64,000 bases of DNA from Shewanella algicola (GCF_014648035.1 NZ_BMQI01000012.1:39056-103055), one strand, 5' to 3'. Positions 9,865 through 18,670 are shown, counted from the stretch's first letter. Program-made: numbers and translations. The notes: generated from the sequence alone by a model not told the origin.

Positions 9865-10770
9865 TTATTTCACCCCGTTAAGTAGAGCGAATAAGCTGTC
9901 ATATAGGCTGAATAAGTCTTTGCTTTGCTCATTCCCACCCACAGACATAGGTAGCATCAATACCGGTAAGTTAGCACGTTCACCTAACCATTTTGCACCA
10001 CGTTCATCTTGATATGACGCCACAATCACCGCCATAACATCACCTTGCTCAGCGCGAGTCAATAAGCTTGCTAGGTGACTACTTGTGGGGGCTAAACCCG
10101 GCTTTGGCTCAAGATCGGCCACTTGCTCGATCCCCGCCCAATGAAATAAATAACGGAAGCTAGAATGATAAGCGATGACCTTTTTACCAGCTAATCCTTT
10201 AGCCTGCTCTCGCCACTGAGGGATTTTGGCCTGCCAGCGTTGGCTAAAATCAGCTAATGATTGCTGATATTCGCCGCTGTTTTGCGGATCGAGTTTAATC
10301 ATCTTTGCACTAAGAGCCTGAGCAATGCTCAGCATACGCTCTGGATCTAAGTGTAAGTGAGGGTTACCTTTGGCATGTACGTCACCCATTGAACGATCAA
10401 CACTCGCCAGCTTATCTAAGGTATCGACTTGTTCTGCTGCAAAAAACAACCCTTTATCAGTAGATTTGACCTTGGGGTTAGATGCTTTCATCTGCAGCAT
10501 AGGCAGCCAGCCGATCTCTAAATCGGCACCCGCACACACCACTAAATCTGCCTGGCGCATTTTAGCAATTAAGCTCGGGCGCGCCTGCACTTGATGGGGA
10601 TCTTGCATGGCTGTCGTTGCCGAATAGATGTCGGCTGAAGGGGCTAAAGCTTTGGCTAAAGCCGCATATTCAACCTCACAAGCAAATACATTTAGTTCCG
10701 CTTTTGCTGTCGCGGTAAACAACAGTGGCATTGCAGCCACTGCTAAAAGCAATTTAGAATTGATGCGCAC
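9865..10770 (-). CDS. Zinc-type metal ABC transporter substrate-binding protein
   Basis: A 301-residue cluster A-I solute-binding protein. The N-terminus is a signal peptide (about 24 residues, ending TATAKA), so it is periplasmic. Metal-binding histidines typical of ZnuA-like proteins are visible in DPHQVQARPS (about residue 57), PHLHLDPERM (about 138) and AYHSSFRYLFHWAG (about 200). The long His/acid-rich loop of E. coli ZnuA is nearly absent. Its start overlaps the end of the His-rich outer-membrane protein gene by 17 bp, indicating coupled translation. Confidence 0.9.
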   Translation of the reverse strand: MRINSKLLLAVAAMPLLFTATAKAELNVFACEVEYAALAKALAPSADIYSATTAMQDPHQVQARPSLIAKMRQADLVVCAGADLEIGWLPMLQMKASNPKVKSTDKGLFFAAEQVDTLDKLASVDRSMGDVHAKGNPHLHLDPERMLSIAQALSAKMIKLDPQNSGEYQQSLADFSQRWQAKIPQWREQAKGLAGKKVIAYHSSFRYLFHWAGIEQVADLEPKPGLAPTSSHLASLLTRAEQGDVMAVIVASYQDERGAKWLGERANLPVLMLPMSVGGNEQSKDLFSLYDSLFALLNGVK

Positions 10771-11977
10771 CGTGAGCTCCTAGTGTCATAACGTATTGTA
10801 AAGTGAAGATATTATCATCCTCGACCCCATCAAAGTTAGTTCCATCTTGATGAGTAAACTGAAAACGAACTGCTGTGAAATGGCTGCTATGCCAAGCAAG
10901 ACTAACTTCGGTTTCTTTCAGCTTTTGTGGATCGAGGTGATCTTCGTGGATTTCATAAGTATCCACTTCACCATAACGCACACCAGCGGACCAGCTTGGA
11001 GAGAACTGATAAACACTGCTTAAATACCAACCTTCATGATAATCGTCATCACTGATTTCATGCTCATCCATGTCATCGATATCTTCAACGTGTCCTGGTT
11101 CTTCACCAAAAATATCCGTCACCCTGAAGTATTCACCACTAACGGTTAAGTTCTGATATTTGTAGTTACCATTAGGAGCCCACTTATAGACAAAGTCTGC
11201 AATGTAAGTATTCTCACCAGTGTAAGACGCGCTGTGGCTATGTTCATGCTCTTCTTCGCCTTCATGCTCTTCTTCGCCTTCATGCTCTTCTTCGCCTTCA
11301 TGCTCTTCAGCATACGCTAAGCCATTTTCATTGCGTAAATAACTTAATCCAAGCTGCCAAGAGCTTTCGATACCAATATCACCACCAATTTTGGTTAGTG
11401 CAGTAAATACACCTACATCGTCAAAATCACGATCGCCATGTTCATCTGCAGCGCGCAAGCTATCCCCAGAGAAGGCTTCAACACCCATGGTCCAGTACAG
11501 ATCAGTTGGCGCTACGTAACTTAAGCGAATACCATCATCAAAATAATGGTTACCTAAAAATGCACGGTATGCGGCTGGTCGCTCAGTAAACGAATCGGTA
11601 TGTTTATGTTGGTTATTTAAATAACCAATATCAGATAAAAAACGACCTGCTCGAGCAGAAAGGCCACTTGGTAGTGCCAGCGTTTGGATAAAGGCTTCTT
11701 CCAAATTTAATTCAGTTTCGCCATCAGCCGACTCAATCACGGCTGTGACTTTACCGTAAAAGTTGTCATCAATATTGGCACTTAACGCTAACTCCGTTTC
11801 GCCGAGGCCAAAGCCTTCTTCACGCTCAGCTAAAGGACGATCACCCGTTTGGTAATAACCATCTAAAACGGCACTAATATTAGGGTTAGTTAAGCTTGAA
11901 TCCTCAGCCATTGCTGAATAAGAACTAAACGCACATGCTAGTGCTAATAAAGAAACGCGAGTGTTTAACGCAGACAT
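10754..11977 (-). CDS. His/Glu-rich outer-membrane protein of the zinc-type operon
   Basis: A 407-residue protein from the ATG at 11977 (GGAG five bases upstream; an ATG at 11998 is also in frame). A signal peptide ending SAMA precedes a body of alternating hydrophobic and aromatic beta strands, as in outer-membrane barrels. A mid-protein loop carries HEGEEE repeats and ends in HEHSHS, a likely low-affinity metal trap. It resembles the zinc-regulated outer-membrane proteins seen beside zinc ABC genes in marine gammaproteobacteria (from memory). The inferred role is passage of Zn2+ or a similar metal to the periplasmic binding protein. Confidence 0.75.
   Translation of the reverse strand: MSALNTRVSLLALACAFSSYSAMAEDSSLTNPNISAVLDGYYQTGDRPLAEREEGFGLGETELALSANIDDNFYGKVTAVIESADGETELNLEEAFIQTLALPSGLSARAGRFLSDIGYLNNQHKHTDSFTERPAAYRAFLGNHYFDDGIRLSYVAPTDLYWTMGVEAFSGDSLRAADEHGDRDFDDVGVFTALTKIGGDIGIESSWQLGLSYLRNENGLAYAEEHEGEEEHEGEEEHEGEEEHEHSHSASYTGENTYIADFVYKWAPNGNYKYQNLTVSGEYFRVTDIFGEEPGHVEDIDDMDEHEISDDDYHEGWYLSSVYQFSPSWSAGVRYGEVDTYEIHEDHLDPQKLKETEVSLAWHSSHFTAVRFQFTHQDGTNFDGVEDDNIFTLQYVMTLGAHGAHQF
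11243..11308. repeat. 18-bp tandem repeat encoding HEGEEE units
   Basis: Three full copies and a two-thirds copy of an 18-bp unit (plus-strand TTCATGCTCTTCTTCGCC) run from 11243 to 11308 without mismatch. Each unit encodes six residues, His-Glu-Gly-Glu-Glu-Glu, inside the outer-membrane protein. Copy number could change in frame by slippage. Confidence 0.9.
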
Positions 11978-12002
11978 ATTATCTCCAAAATACAACAAAT
12001 AG

Positions 12003-12037
12003 CCGTTATCCGATTTTCATAAACCGATAAATAACGG
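12003..12037. promoter_or_regulatory. Inverted repeat upstream of the His-rich outer-membrane gene
   Basis: CCGTTAT (12003-12009) and ATAACGG (12031-12037) form a perfect 7-bp inverted repeat with a 21-bp spacer, in the 85-bp gap between the small Cys/His gene and the outer-membrane gene. The spacer holds two CCGAT half-copies. It does not match the Zur consensus I know. It could be an operator or a leader hairpin. Confidence 0.3.
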
Positions 12038-12062
12038 AAAAATAATTAATTACAGTGTTGGA

Positions 12063-12359
12063 CTAACGAGATACAGGCGGGGCACGACTTTGGTAGTAAG
12101 CTTGAAATGCGCTAACAAGACAAGGCAATATAAATTGTTGGCGTTCAAAAGATTGCTTCGTTGCTATAAAAACAAGTTCACTGGTGTGGATTGTTTTATT
12201 TAGCTGATGTTGATGAAAACATAAGGTGCAGTGATTTTGCACCCCATCATCAAGATGGCGAACCGAGTGCGCAGAGGCAGCAATAGACAATAGGATCAAA
12301 ATGGCGCTAAGCCAGATCGCAATAGTTTGTCTAATGTGAATGCGTGAACTCAAAGACAC
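12063..12359 (-). CDS. Small Cys/His membrane-anchored protein, first gene of zinc-type operon
   Basis: A 98-residue protein from a GTG at 12359; no strong ribosome site was found, so the start is uncertain. Residues 9-30 form one hydrophobic segment ending AASAHS, either a signal peptide or an anchor. It is followed by HSVRHLDDGVQNHCTLCFHQHQ, a compact cluster of two cysteines and several histidines that could hold zinc. It lies 85 bp upstream of the His-rich outer-membrane gene on the same strand and is probably co-transcribed. It vaguely resembles DUF2946-type proteins. The function is unknown; a metal-handling role is inferred from context. Confidence 0.55.
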   Translation of the reverse strand: MSLSSRIHIRQTIAIWLSAILILLSIAASAHSVRHLDDGVQNHCTLCFHQHQLNKTIHTSELVFIATKQSFERQQFILPCLVSAFQAYYQSRAPPVSR

Positions 12360-12583
12360 TTTAATCCATCAAGTTAATAAAATTAGGTATAAGTGTAAAA
12401 TAGCCGTGCTTAAAAGCAACAGATAGATTGTGACAATTCATGACGAAGATTATCATTTCACTCATAAACGATTATAAAGTAGTTGATATAGTGATTAATA
12501 AAAGCCATTTTAAGATAAGCTTAAGCTGTGACTCATAACATAACGACTGATATTCACATAGACAGGCATAAAGGGCTCATTCC

Positions 12584-12709
12584 ATGGCACAATTTATTCG
12601 CGAAAACATTGGCATTATCTTAATCATGCTTGTTGTTGGTATCGTCGTACTGGGCGGAATTTACTATGTTGAGTCGTCTTTAGAAAGCCAAGTTATTGTG
12701 GTTGATTAA
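12584..12709 (+). CDS. 41-residue single-pass membrane protein
   Basis: A short frame encodes MAQFIRENIGIILIMLVVGI and then about 20 more residues ending VIVVD. It has a charged N-terminus, one membrane helix at about residues 9-27, and a short polar tail. AAGGG lies about nine bases before the ATG. It is divergent from the zinc-type operon and convergent with the zinc-ribbon gene, with only 11 bp between stops. I do not recognise the family. The clean helix, the ribosome site and the tight packing argue that it is real. Confidence 0.5.
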   Translation: MAQFIRENIGIILIMLVVGIVVLGGIYYVESSLESQVIVVD

Positions 12710-12720
12710 CCATTCACTCA

Positions 12721-13047
12721 TTACAATTTGCTGTCAACGCCGCTGTCATCAGCTGGCGCTTCAACCATTTTTAAATGATCCATAACGTGCGACAAGCCGA
12801 CAACAATCACAGCTAATATCACCAAGGGCGTGGTTATCGTCGCAGCGCCATCAACAAAATAGCCTACTGCGGCTGCAATAACCCCACCATAAAACCCTGC
12901 TATTTTGGCCATGGCCAATGATTTATTATGCCCAAGCCACGCACCACAATGTGGGCATTTTACTTCAACCGATAACCCTTTACCGCGGCTTTTAGTAACT
13001 TTAGCAATCGAAAAATGTTTGTAGCAATGAGCACACTGCAGAGCCAT
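12721..13047 (-). CDS. Zinc-ribbon two-helix membrane protein
   Basis: A 108-residue protein. The N-terminal ~40 residues hold two CxxC pairs (CAHC at 5-8 and CPHC at about 32-35), a classic zinc ribbon. Two hydrophobic segments follow (about 51-67 and 72-86), then a polar acidic tail. It is probably an inner-membrane protein with a cytoplasmic ribbon. The function is unknown. It is divergent from the MscS-type channel gene. Confidence 0.75.
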   Translation of the reverse strand: MALQCAHCYKHFSIAKVTKSRGKGLSVEVKCPHCGAWLGHNKSLAMAKIAGFYGGVIAAAVGYFVDGAATITTPLVILAVIVVGLSHVMDHLKMVEAPADDSGVDSKL

Positions 13048-13175
13048 GTTGAGTATCCTAAATCAATAATGCGCGCAAGTTTACCAAAATAGCCTCCGAA
13101 TAGCAGCGCCAACATAGCTACAGTAGTGGTTTTCTATTATCCTATTTGCAACTTAGCCACAAAGGACGATCTAAG

Positions 13176-14825
13176 ATGTTACGGACTTTAACTGCTTTAT
13201 TGATACTGATGACCTCATTTTTGATGGCTCAATCAGCATTAGCACAAGACACCGCCCCGCAAATACCCGCCAGCAACAGCACACAAATCGACACTAGCAC
13301 TTTCAATAAAATATCGTTGTTACAGCAAACCATCAATAATGAAGCCAAATTACTGCCGAACGCTAAAGGTGAAATTCGTACCATTATTGAATATCGCATT
13401 AAGAACAAATCATCTGAACTACGCGATGAAATCGACCAGCTGATAGCTTCCGGCACAGCCGATCCGCAATATCTGGTATCACTGGTACAAAATCAAATCG
13501 ATTTTTTAACTAAAGTGATTCACTCGCTTGATTTAGACGTTACTCAATTAAGGAGTCAATTGGGCAATGATGATGACAGCAAAATTATTGCTGCAATCTC
13601 GGATCGCGAGTTTGAACGCGACCATTACCTCAAAGCAACATTCGAAACCCTACAATGGGCAGAAAAGTTAAACCTTAATGTCAGCCAGCAAAAACAAACC
13701 TTCACAGAATTTATGCTGCTACGTGCTGACCAATTTGACAGTTTAGTTCGATACACCCAGGACGAATTACAAAAAGCCGTCGCAGAAGCTAGCGCCGCGG
13801 GAGCAGACATTAGCTCAGAGCAAAAAGCCAAGGTGGTGGTTTTCAAAGAACGCTTAGAACAAAGCAGCTCAAGCTTAGCCAGCTCTGCCTTTATTCTTGA
13901 AGGTTTAGGCAAAGATGTCTCGCAAATAAAGCAAACGTTATTTAGCATTTCAGGTGACATCACCCAAGATGTGCTTAATTTCAGCGTTGCCTCAAACTTA
14001 CTGCAAGGCTGGGCTAAAGTGTTAAAAAATCAAACCATCAATAACGGTCCTAGCCTCACCTTCAAAATAGTGGTGTTTTTACTCATTCTGTTTATTACCA
14101 GTCTCGTCGCAAAAATCGTCACTAAAATTATATCAAAAACAGTTCGCGCATCTAAACTGCAATTTAGCCAATTACTGCAAGAGTTTTTTATCTCGCTATC
14201 GAGTAAAGTTGTTTACGCTCTAGGGGTATTAATTGCGTTGTCACAGCTTGGTTTTGAGCTTGGGCCATTACTGGCAGGCTTTGGTATTGCTGGGGTAATT
14301 ATTGGTTTTGCATTACAAGACACACTGTCAAACTTTGCTTCAGGTATGATGATCTTAATTTATCGTCCCTTTGATGTCGGCGACTTAATTAACGCCGCTG
14401 GGGTGACAGGCCGAGTTAGCCACATGAGCTTAGTGTCGACCACCATCAAAACACTCGACAACCAACGCTTAATTGTGCCCAACAATAAAATTTGGGGCGA
14501 CACCATTAATAACATCACCGCTGAACGGCAACGCCGCGTCGATTTAGTTTTTGGAATTGGTTATGGCGATGACATTCCACATGCTGAAAAGATTTTAAAA
14601 AGCATTGTTGAGCAGCACCCTAAAGTGCAAGCGACACCTGAACCTATTGTAAGATTACACACATTAGGCGAGTCATCAGTGGACTTTGTTGTAAGACCCT
14701 GGGTAAAACCTGATGACTACTGGGAAGTATACTGGGACATTACCCGCGAAGTTAAAATGCGCTTTGACGCTGAAGGCGTCAGCATCCCGTTCCCGCAGCG
14801 CGATGTGCATATTTACCAAAAGTAA
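13176..14825 (+). CDS. MscS-family mechanosensitive channel with large periplasmic N-terminus
   Basis: A 549-residue protein from the ATG at 13176, chosen over the in-frame TTG at 13146 because AAAGGA sits nine bases before it and a signal peptide (ending QSALAQ) follows at once. Residues ~30-290 are helical and probably periplasmic. Three membrane helices then lead to the pore helix and the MscS core, where GFALQDTLSNFASGMMILIYRPFDVGD is the hallmark pore/beta-domain junction (described here only as a landmark near residue 395). The C-terminal alpha/beta vestibule is complete. The likely role is ion efflux on osmotic downshock. Confidence 0.9.
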   Translation: MLRTLTALLILMTSFLMAQSALAQDTAPQIPASNSTQIDTSTFNKISLLQQTINNEAKLLPNAKGEIRTIIEYRIKNKSSELRDEIDQLIASGTADPQYLVSLVQNQIDFLTKVIHSLDLDVTQLRSQLGNDDDSKIIAAISDREFERDHYLKATFETLQWAEKLNLNVSQQKQTFTEFMLLRADQFDSLVRYTQDELQKAVAEASAAGADISSEQKAKVVVFKERLEQSSSSLASSAFILEGLGKDVSQIKQTLFSISGDITQDVLNFSVASNLLQGWAKVLKNQTINNGPSLTFKIVVFLLILFITSLVAKIVTKIISKTVRASKLQFSQLLQEFFISLSSKVVYALGVLIALSQLGFELGPLLAGFGIAGVIIGFALQDTLSNFASGMMILIYRPFDVGDLINAAGVTGRVSHMSLVSTTIKTLDNQRLIVPNNKIWGDTINNITAERQRRVDLVFGIGYGDDIPHAEKILKSIVEQHPKVQATPEPIVRLHTLGESSVDFVVRPWVKPDDYWEVYWDITREVKMRFDAEGVSIPFPQRDVHIYQK

Positions 14826-14836
14826 TCACGCCCAAA

Positions 14837-14872
14837 CAAAAAAGCTCAAGCCATATGACTTGAGCTTTTTTA
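14837..14872. terminator. Bidirectional terminator between MscS and MaoC genes
   Basis: Stem AAAAAGCTCAAG / CTTGAGCTTTTT with an 8-base loop. A-tract and T-tract lie on opposite sides, so it should stop both convergent genes. Confidence 0.85.
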
Positions 14873-14886
14873 TTGCATTATCAAAA

Positions 14887-15753
14887 CTAAAGGTAAGTCA
14901 CGCTACCGTGTAAATGCGGCCTACGACCTTTCGCATCACGCATTTCAAAGCTTTTGCCATTGTCGATACTTTCAAAGGCAAACGTCACTTCCGATGGCAT
15001 AAATACCGGTAATTTAAATTCAACATCAACCTGAAAAGCGCGTTCACCAATGTGCGGCATCAATTGCGATAACGCCCGGGCTTTTGACCACATACCATGA
15101 GCGAGTACTCGTTCAAAACCAAAGCGTTTAGACAATAATGGGTGCAAATGTATCAAATTATAATCACCCGATGCTTTAGCATAACGGCGGCCTAAGTCTT
15201 CGGTTAAACGCCATTGCTGAACGTTTTCCCAAGCCATTGCCGATGCCTTAGGCGGGCGAGTACGACGACCAGTTGATTCAATACGATATAAATAGGTCGA
15301 CAATGCCTGCCACACTAACTCATCTGCAACAAACACCTTAGACACTAGGTCAAACTCAAGCCCCGAGTCAGTATGACGACTGTCGGTGAGTTCACATTGT
15401 ACAGTTAAATTTTCATCTGCATGCACTGGACGGAACGCACTAATACTGTTTTTTAAATGGATCATCCCCAACAATGGGAAAGTTACCGCTTTATGCGTAA
15501 AAATAGTCGCATGTAACCGAAAAGCCCACACATATAAATAGGTTGGTGGCAGTATTGAACCATCAAAGTCAAAACCACACACTTCAGCATATTGACGAAT
15601 TTTCTCTGGCGACGCTATCACGTTCGACGCTTGCACATAAATGTTCGGCAATGGCTTTTGATCCCATCCGGGTTTACGTCCGAACAAGATTTTGCGATAC
15701 AGAGACAAAAGCGAAGGCATCGCTTTTAATTCAATAGCATAGTCGTGGCTCAC
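14887..15753 (-). CDS. MaoC-like double hot-dog dehydratase
   Basis: A 288-residue protein with the MaoC hydratase signature AKASGDYNLIHLHPL near residue 193, containing the Asp and His expected to act on an enoyl thioester. An N-terminal domain of similar size suggests a two-hot-dog architecture. Members hydrate or dehydrate (R)-3-hydroxyacyl-CoA or acyl-ACP. The natural substrate is not evident. It is a single gene, convergent with the MscS-type channel gene and divergent from cmoM. Confidence 0.85.
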   Translation of the reverse strand: MSHDYAIELKAMPSLLSLYRKILFGRKPGWDQKPLPNIYVQASNVIASPEKIRQYAEVCGFDFDGSILPPTYLYVWAFRLHATIFTHKAVTFPLLGMIHLKNSISAFRPVHADENLTVQCELTDSRHTDSGLEFDLVSKVFVADELVWQALSTYLYRIESTGRRTRPPKASAMAWENVQQWRLTEDLGRRYAKASGDYNLIHLHPLLSKRFGFERVLAHGMWSKARALSQLMPHIGERAFQVDVEFKLPVFMPSEVTFAFESIDNGKSFEMRDAKGRRPHLHGSVTYL

Positions 15754-16007
15754 AATGATTTACCTTAAATAGGCAGCCCAAACTGATGCGCTGCAAAAAA
15801 GTGAATCGTTTATTATACCTTACAGAGTCTTAGTTACTAAACTGCTAATTGATTATTACGTTTAAATCTTAGTATGGTTAATCGTTATTTTGATGTTATC
15901 GACAAATCTTATTTACCTTATTAATACAATTACTGATTTTTCTTTACCTTTTTTAAGTCAAAATGAGACAATTGTTCTATTCAACCTGACCACAATTGTA
16001 TTCCACA

Positions 16008-16787
16008 GTGCAAGATAAAAACTTCGATAAACTTAGCCTCAAATTTGCGAAAAACATTTACGGCACAACTAAAGGTGAAATTCGCGCAGCCGTATTATGG
16101 CGTGACTTAGCTCCTGCATTAACAAACCTTGAACCACCTCGTCTGCGCATATTAGATGCTGGCGGCGGCTTTGGTTTCTTAAGTCAAAAGCTCGCGGCTT
16201 TAGGCCATGATGTGGTGCTTTGTGATATTTCGGAGCAAATGCTTGCGTTAGCTAAACAGCAAATTGCCGAGTCTGACACCCCCTTATCAATTGAATTAGT
16301 CCATAGCCCTATTCAAGCATTAACCGTTGAACAGTTTGGGCAATTTGACGTTATTTTATGCCATGCCGTTGCCGAATGGCTTATCGATGCTAAAAGCACC
16401 TTGCAAGGCTTATTGAAACTGCTAAAACCTAGCGGCTTATTTTCATTGATGTTTTATAATAAAGAAGCACTGCGTTTTCACAGTTTAGTGTCGGGTAATT
16501 TTGATTATGTACAGCGTGATCTTGTGGTTAAAAAGAAGATTGGTTTAACCCCTACTCACCCTTTATACATCGAAGATGTGCGTCAATGGTTTAACGAATG
16601 GCAAATGCACATCCAGACTCAATCTGGAGTGAGGGTTATAAACGATTATTTAAAACAGCATTTGCCGCCTAATTTTGACACTCAGCAATTGATTGAAATG
16701 GAATTAGCCTATTCACAACGCGAGCCCTATTTATCGCTCGGTCGTTATGTACATTTTTTAGGGCAATCATCAACCACACCATCGTAA
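16008..16787 (+). CDS. cmoM: tRNA 5-carboxymethoxyuridine methyltransferase CmoM
   Basis: A SAM-dependent methyltransferase that completes the mcmo5U34 wobble modification of several tRNAs. VQDKNFDKLSLKFAKNIYGT matches the E. coli CmoM (SmtA) N-terminus, so the GTG at 16008 is preferred to the TTG at 15996. The SAM motif LDAGGGFGFL is near residue 49, and conserved blocks NFDYVQRDL and GVRVINDYL follow. The length, 259 residues, fits the family. No clear ribosome site was seen. The 254-bp upstream gap is AT-rich, with nothing else recognisable. Confidence 0.92.
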   Translation: MQDKNFDKLSLKFAKNIYGTTKGEIRAAVLWRDLAPALTNLEPPRLRILDAGGGFGFLSQKLAALGHDVVLCDISEQMLALAKQQIAESDTPLSIELVHSPIQALTVEQFGQFDVILCHAVAEWLIDAKSTLQGLLKLLKPSGLFSLMFYNKEALRFHSLVSGNFDYVQRDLVVKKKIGLTPTHPLYIEDVRQWFNEWQMHIQTQSGVRVINDYLKQHLPPNFDTQQLIEMELAYSQREPYLSLGRYVHFLGQSSTTPS

Positions 16788-16806
16788 TGATTGCCACGAA
16801 TTGAGA

Positions 16807-17715
16807 TTAGCATTGTAATAAGGTGCAGCGCGTTACGGTGGCACCTTGTTGTCTCAACAATTCAGGAATGGCCTGTTGACCAACAATATGTCCCGCACCG
16901 ACCACAATAAATAAGTGCTCTTGCGCTTTACCTTGTAGCAATTGGATAATCTTTTGGCTCATGGTGTGATTGCGCTTCCAGAGTAACTTGTCTAAAAACT
17001 CATCCGACTCTCCGGCCTGCGACTCCATAATAGTGGCCAGTGCATCAGCATCGCCTTGACGCCAAGCATTGATCAAATCAAGCATTTCTGCATCACTGGC
17101 ATTAATGGCTTCATCGAGCATTTCCAGTTGGGTTTTATGTGAAAACGATGAAATCAATTCAAATTGAAACTCAATACTTTCAAGCTCAATCAGTGCTTTA
17201 CTGCTGCGATTTTCAGTAAAATAAGTATCAACCCCTTGCTCTGTACTGTAACCAAGCTCAGCAAAACGACTGACACTGATTTTAGTTGACTGAAGCCAAG
17301 GAGCATATGGCGTTAACGCCTGACACATCGCCTGATGACTTAAGCAATATTGTTGGCGTGTGGCATCAACATCTGCTGCAATATCGGCAGACAACGCACC
17401 ATATTGTTGTAATAACGCACCCGCATTCCCCTGGGACACATCAGCCTCAATGACCAAGGCGTCAGACTGCTTAAAAGCTGACTCTATATGCTGCCCTAAT
17501 GGGTAAAAATCTGCACGCCCAATATGGATAGAACCTAACAAATACGCCTGCTGATCTTGATAATTAATTTTATAAAATACTGGTGAGTCTAATGCCGCTA
17601 CAGGCCATACTGCCGCACATAAAATCAGGGCGATAACACGACCGCAATGTTGCTGTAAACGACGATTAATCAAGCTGATATTCAAATTAAACCGACTTTT
17701 CCTTGTTGCCTGCAT
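16807..17715 (-). CDS. TraB/GumN family protein
   Basis: A 302-residue protein of the TraB/GumN/Tiki superfamily, some of whose members are metal-dependent proteases. Two GxxH motifs are visible, GSIHIG at about residue 62 and GAGHIV at about 275, along with the conserved IEADV strand. The N-terminus carries a basic stretch and a hydrophobic helix (ALILCAAVWPVAAL), probably a signal peptide or anchor, so the domain is likely periplasmic. Its substrate is unknown. Confidence 0.85.
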   Translation of the reverse strand: MQATRKSRFNLNISLINRRLQQHCGRVIALILCAAVWPVAALDSPVFYKINYQDQQAYLLGSIHIGRADFYPLGQHIESAFKQSDALVIEADVSQGNAGALLQQYGALSADIAADVDATRQQYCLSHQAMCQALTPYAPWLQSTKISVSRFAELGYSTEQGVDTYFTENRSSKALIELESIEFQFELISSFSHKTQLEMLDEAINASDAEMLDLINAWRQGDADALATIMESQAGESDEFLDKLLWKRNHTMSQKIIQLLQGKAQEHLFIVVGAGHIVGQQAIPELLRQQGATVTRCTLLQC

Positions 17716-17767
17716 AGCAGCTCCTTATAATTAGTCATATTCTTTGCACAAGCACCATGGGGCAATT

Positions 17768-18076
17768 ATGCCGTACACCAATGTTTTTCTACAGATAAAA
17801 GAAAACCTGCAAATAGCCTACCGACAAGCAATTGATTCTGACGCTCGTCTTGATGAATTACGTAAAGCAGGCCACGGTAAATTTGTTGCCATATTTACTG
17901 AAGATCAAGGTTTTACTGAAAACAGCAATCGCTTTTTACCTTATGTTCAAGAGCTGGTTGCCGAGTTTGATGCCATGCAAAATAGCGCTCATGTTGCCCC
18001 TGAAACACTCGAAGTCTTTGTTAAAAAGCTTGCCACGCTTCTGCAAACCCTACAAGTGTTTAAGCTTTCGAAGTAA
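17768..18076 (+). CDS. Conserved-looking hypothetical protein
   Basis: A 102-residue soluble protein from the ATG at 17768 (a TTG at 17744 is also in frame). The sequence is mostly helical and starts MPYTNVFLQIKENLQIAYRQ. I do not recognise a family or catalytic motif. It is divergent from the TraB/GumN gene and ends just before a convincing terminator, which supports a real gene. Confidence 0.6.
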   Translation: MPYTNVFLQIKENLQIAYRQAIDSDARLDELRKAGHGKFVAIFTEDQGFTENSNRFLPYVQELVAEFDAMQNSAHVAPETLEVFVKKLATLLQTLQVFKLSK

Positions 18077-18098
18077 TCTAACTGGCAGATTAAAAAAT

Positions 18099-18130
18099 AA
18101 AAGCTCCCATTGAGGAGCTTTTGCTTTTTT
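18099..18130. terminator. Terminator between convergent genes
   Basis: AAGCTCC / GGAGCTT stem with a six-base loop, extended by AA/TT pairs and followed by TTGCTTTTTT. It serves the plus-strand hypothetical gene and perhaps the convergent DUF3016 gene. Confidence 0.75.
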
Positions 18131-18145
18131 AGCGTAAAATGAAAA

Positions 18146-18670
18146 CTATAACTGCGGTGCTACTGTCTTTTGCAACCACTCAACAAATAGCCGTGTTTCA
18201 TATTGAAAAGGTCTGTCACGCATACGACTTGAGTGATGCATAAAGCTCATATCAGTGATTTTTTCATCACCCGCAATTACGACCTTATCGCCCTCTTTAA
18301 CACTGTAGCTAAAGGTTGCTCTTGGCGGATAAAGGTCTTTAACGATACGCAAATCCCCCGGTGTTGCCCCAAATGTAGGACGCATATCACCGGCTAAATC
18401 GATATCGGTCACTTGCATATGCAAGGTTTGCCCCGGCTTTAGGGTCTTTTCAGCTTGTTTATTGATGTTTTTGGTTAAGGTTTCAAATAAACGATTCTCG
18501 AAACGAGACTGTAGCTCTGCCGAGGTTTTAATGTCACGAAACTCTTTTGGATTTTGCCATTCAATCTTAACTACACCCACTTCAGTTTGCGGGTTAGGTT
18601 CAGGCACATCTTCTGCCAACGCCACCTGACAGGTTAATGCCGAAGCAAGCAATAAGTATTTTACGTTCAT
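18146..18670 (-). CDS. DUF3016 family periplasmic protein
   Basis: A 174-residue protein starting at the ATG at 18670, with GGAGG six bases upstream (another in-frame ATG lies at 18691). A signal peptide ending ALAE is followed by a domain that resembles DUF3016: VKIEWQNPKEFRDIK near the start, and a later PGDLRIVKDLYPPRATFSY. The function of the family is unknown. It should be periplasmic. Confidence 0.8.
   Translation of the reverse strand: MNVKYLLLASALTCQVALAEDVPEPNPQTEVGVVKIEWQNPKEFRDIKTSAELQSRFENRLFETLTKNINKQAEKTLKPGQTLHMQVTDIDLAGDMRPTFGATPGDLRIVKDLYPPRATFSYSVKEGDKVVIAGDEKITDMSFMHHSSRMRDRPFQYETRLFVEWLQKTVAPQL

Noticed and set aside
12360..12583. Zur box upstream of the zinc-type operon
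   Set aside because: No close match to the GTTATAATATAAC-type palindrome was found by eye, so none is called.
15754..16007. AT-rich gap before cmoM examined for a promoter, riboswitch or small gene
   Set aside because: No convincing -35/-10 pair, hairpin or frame was found.
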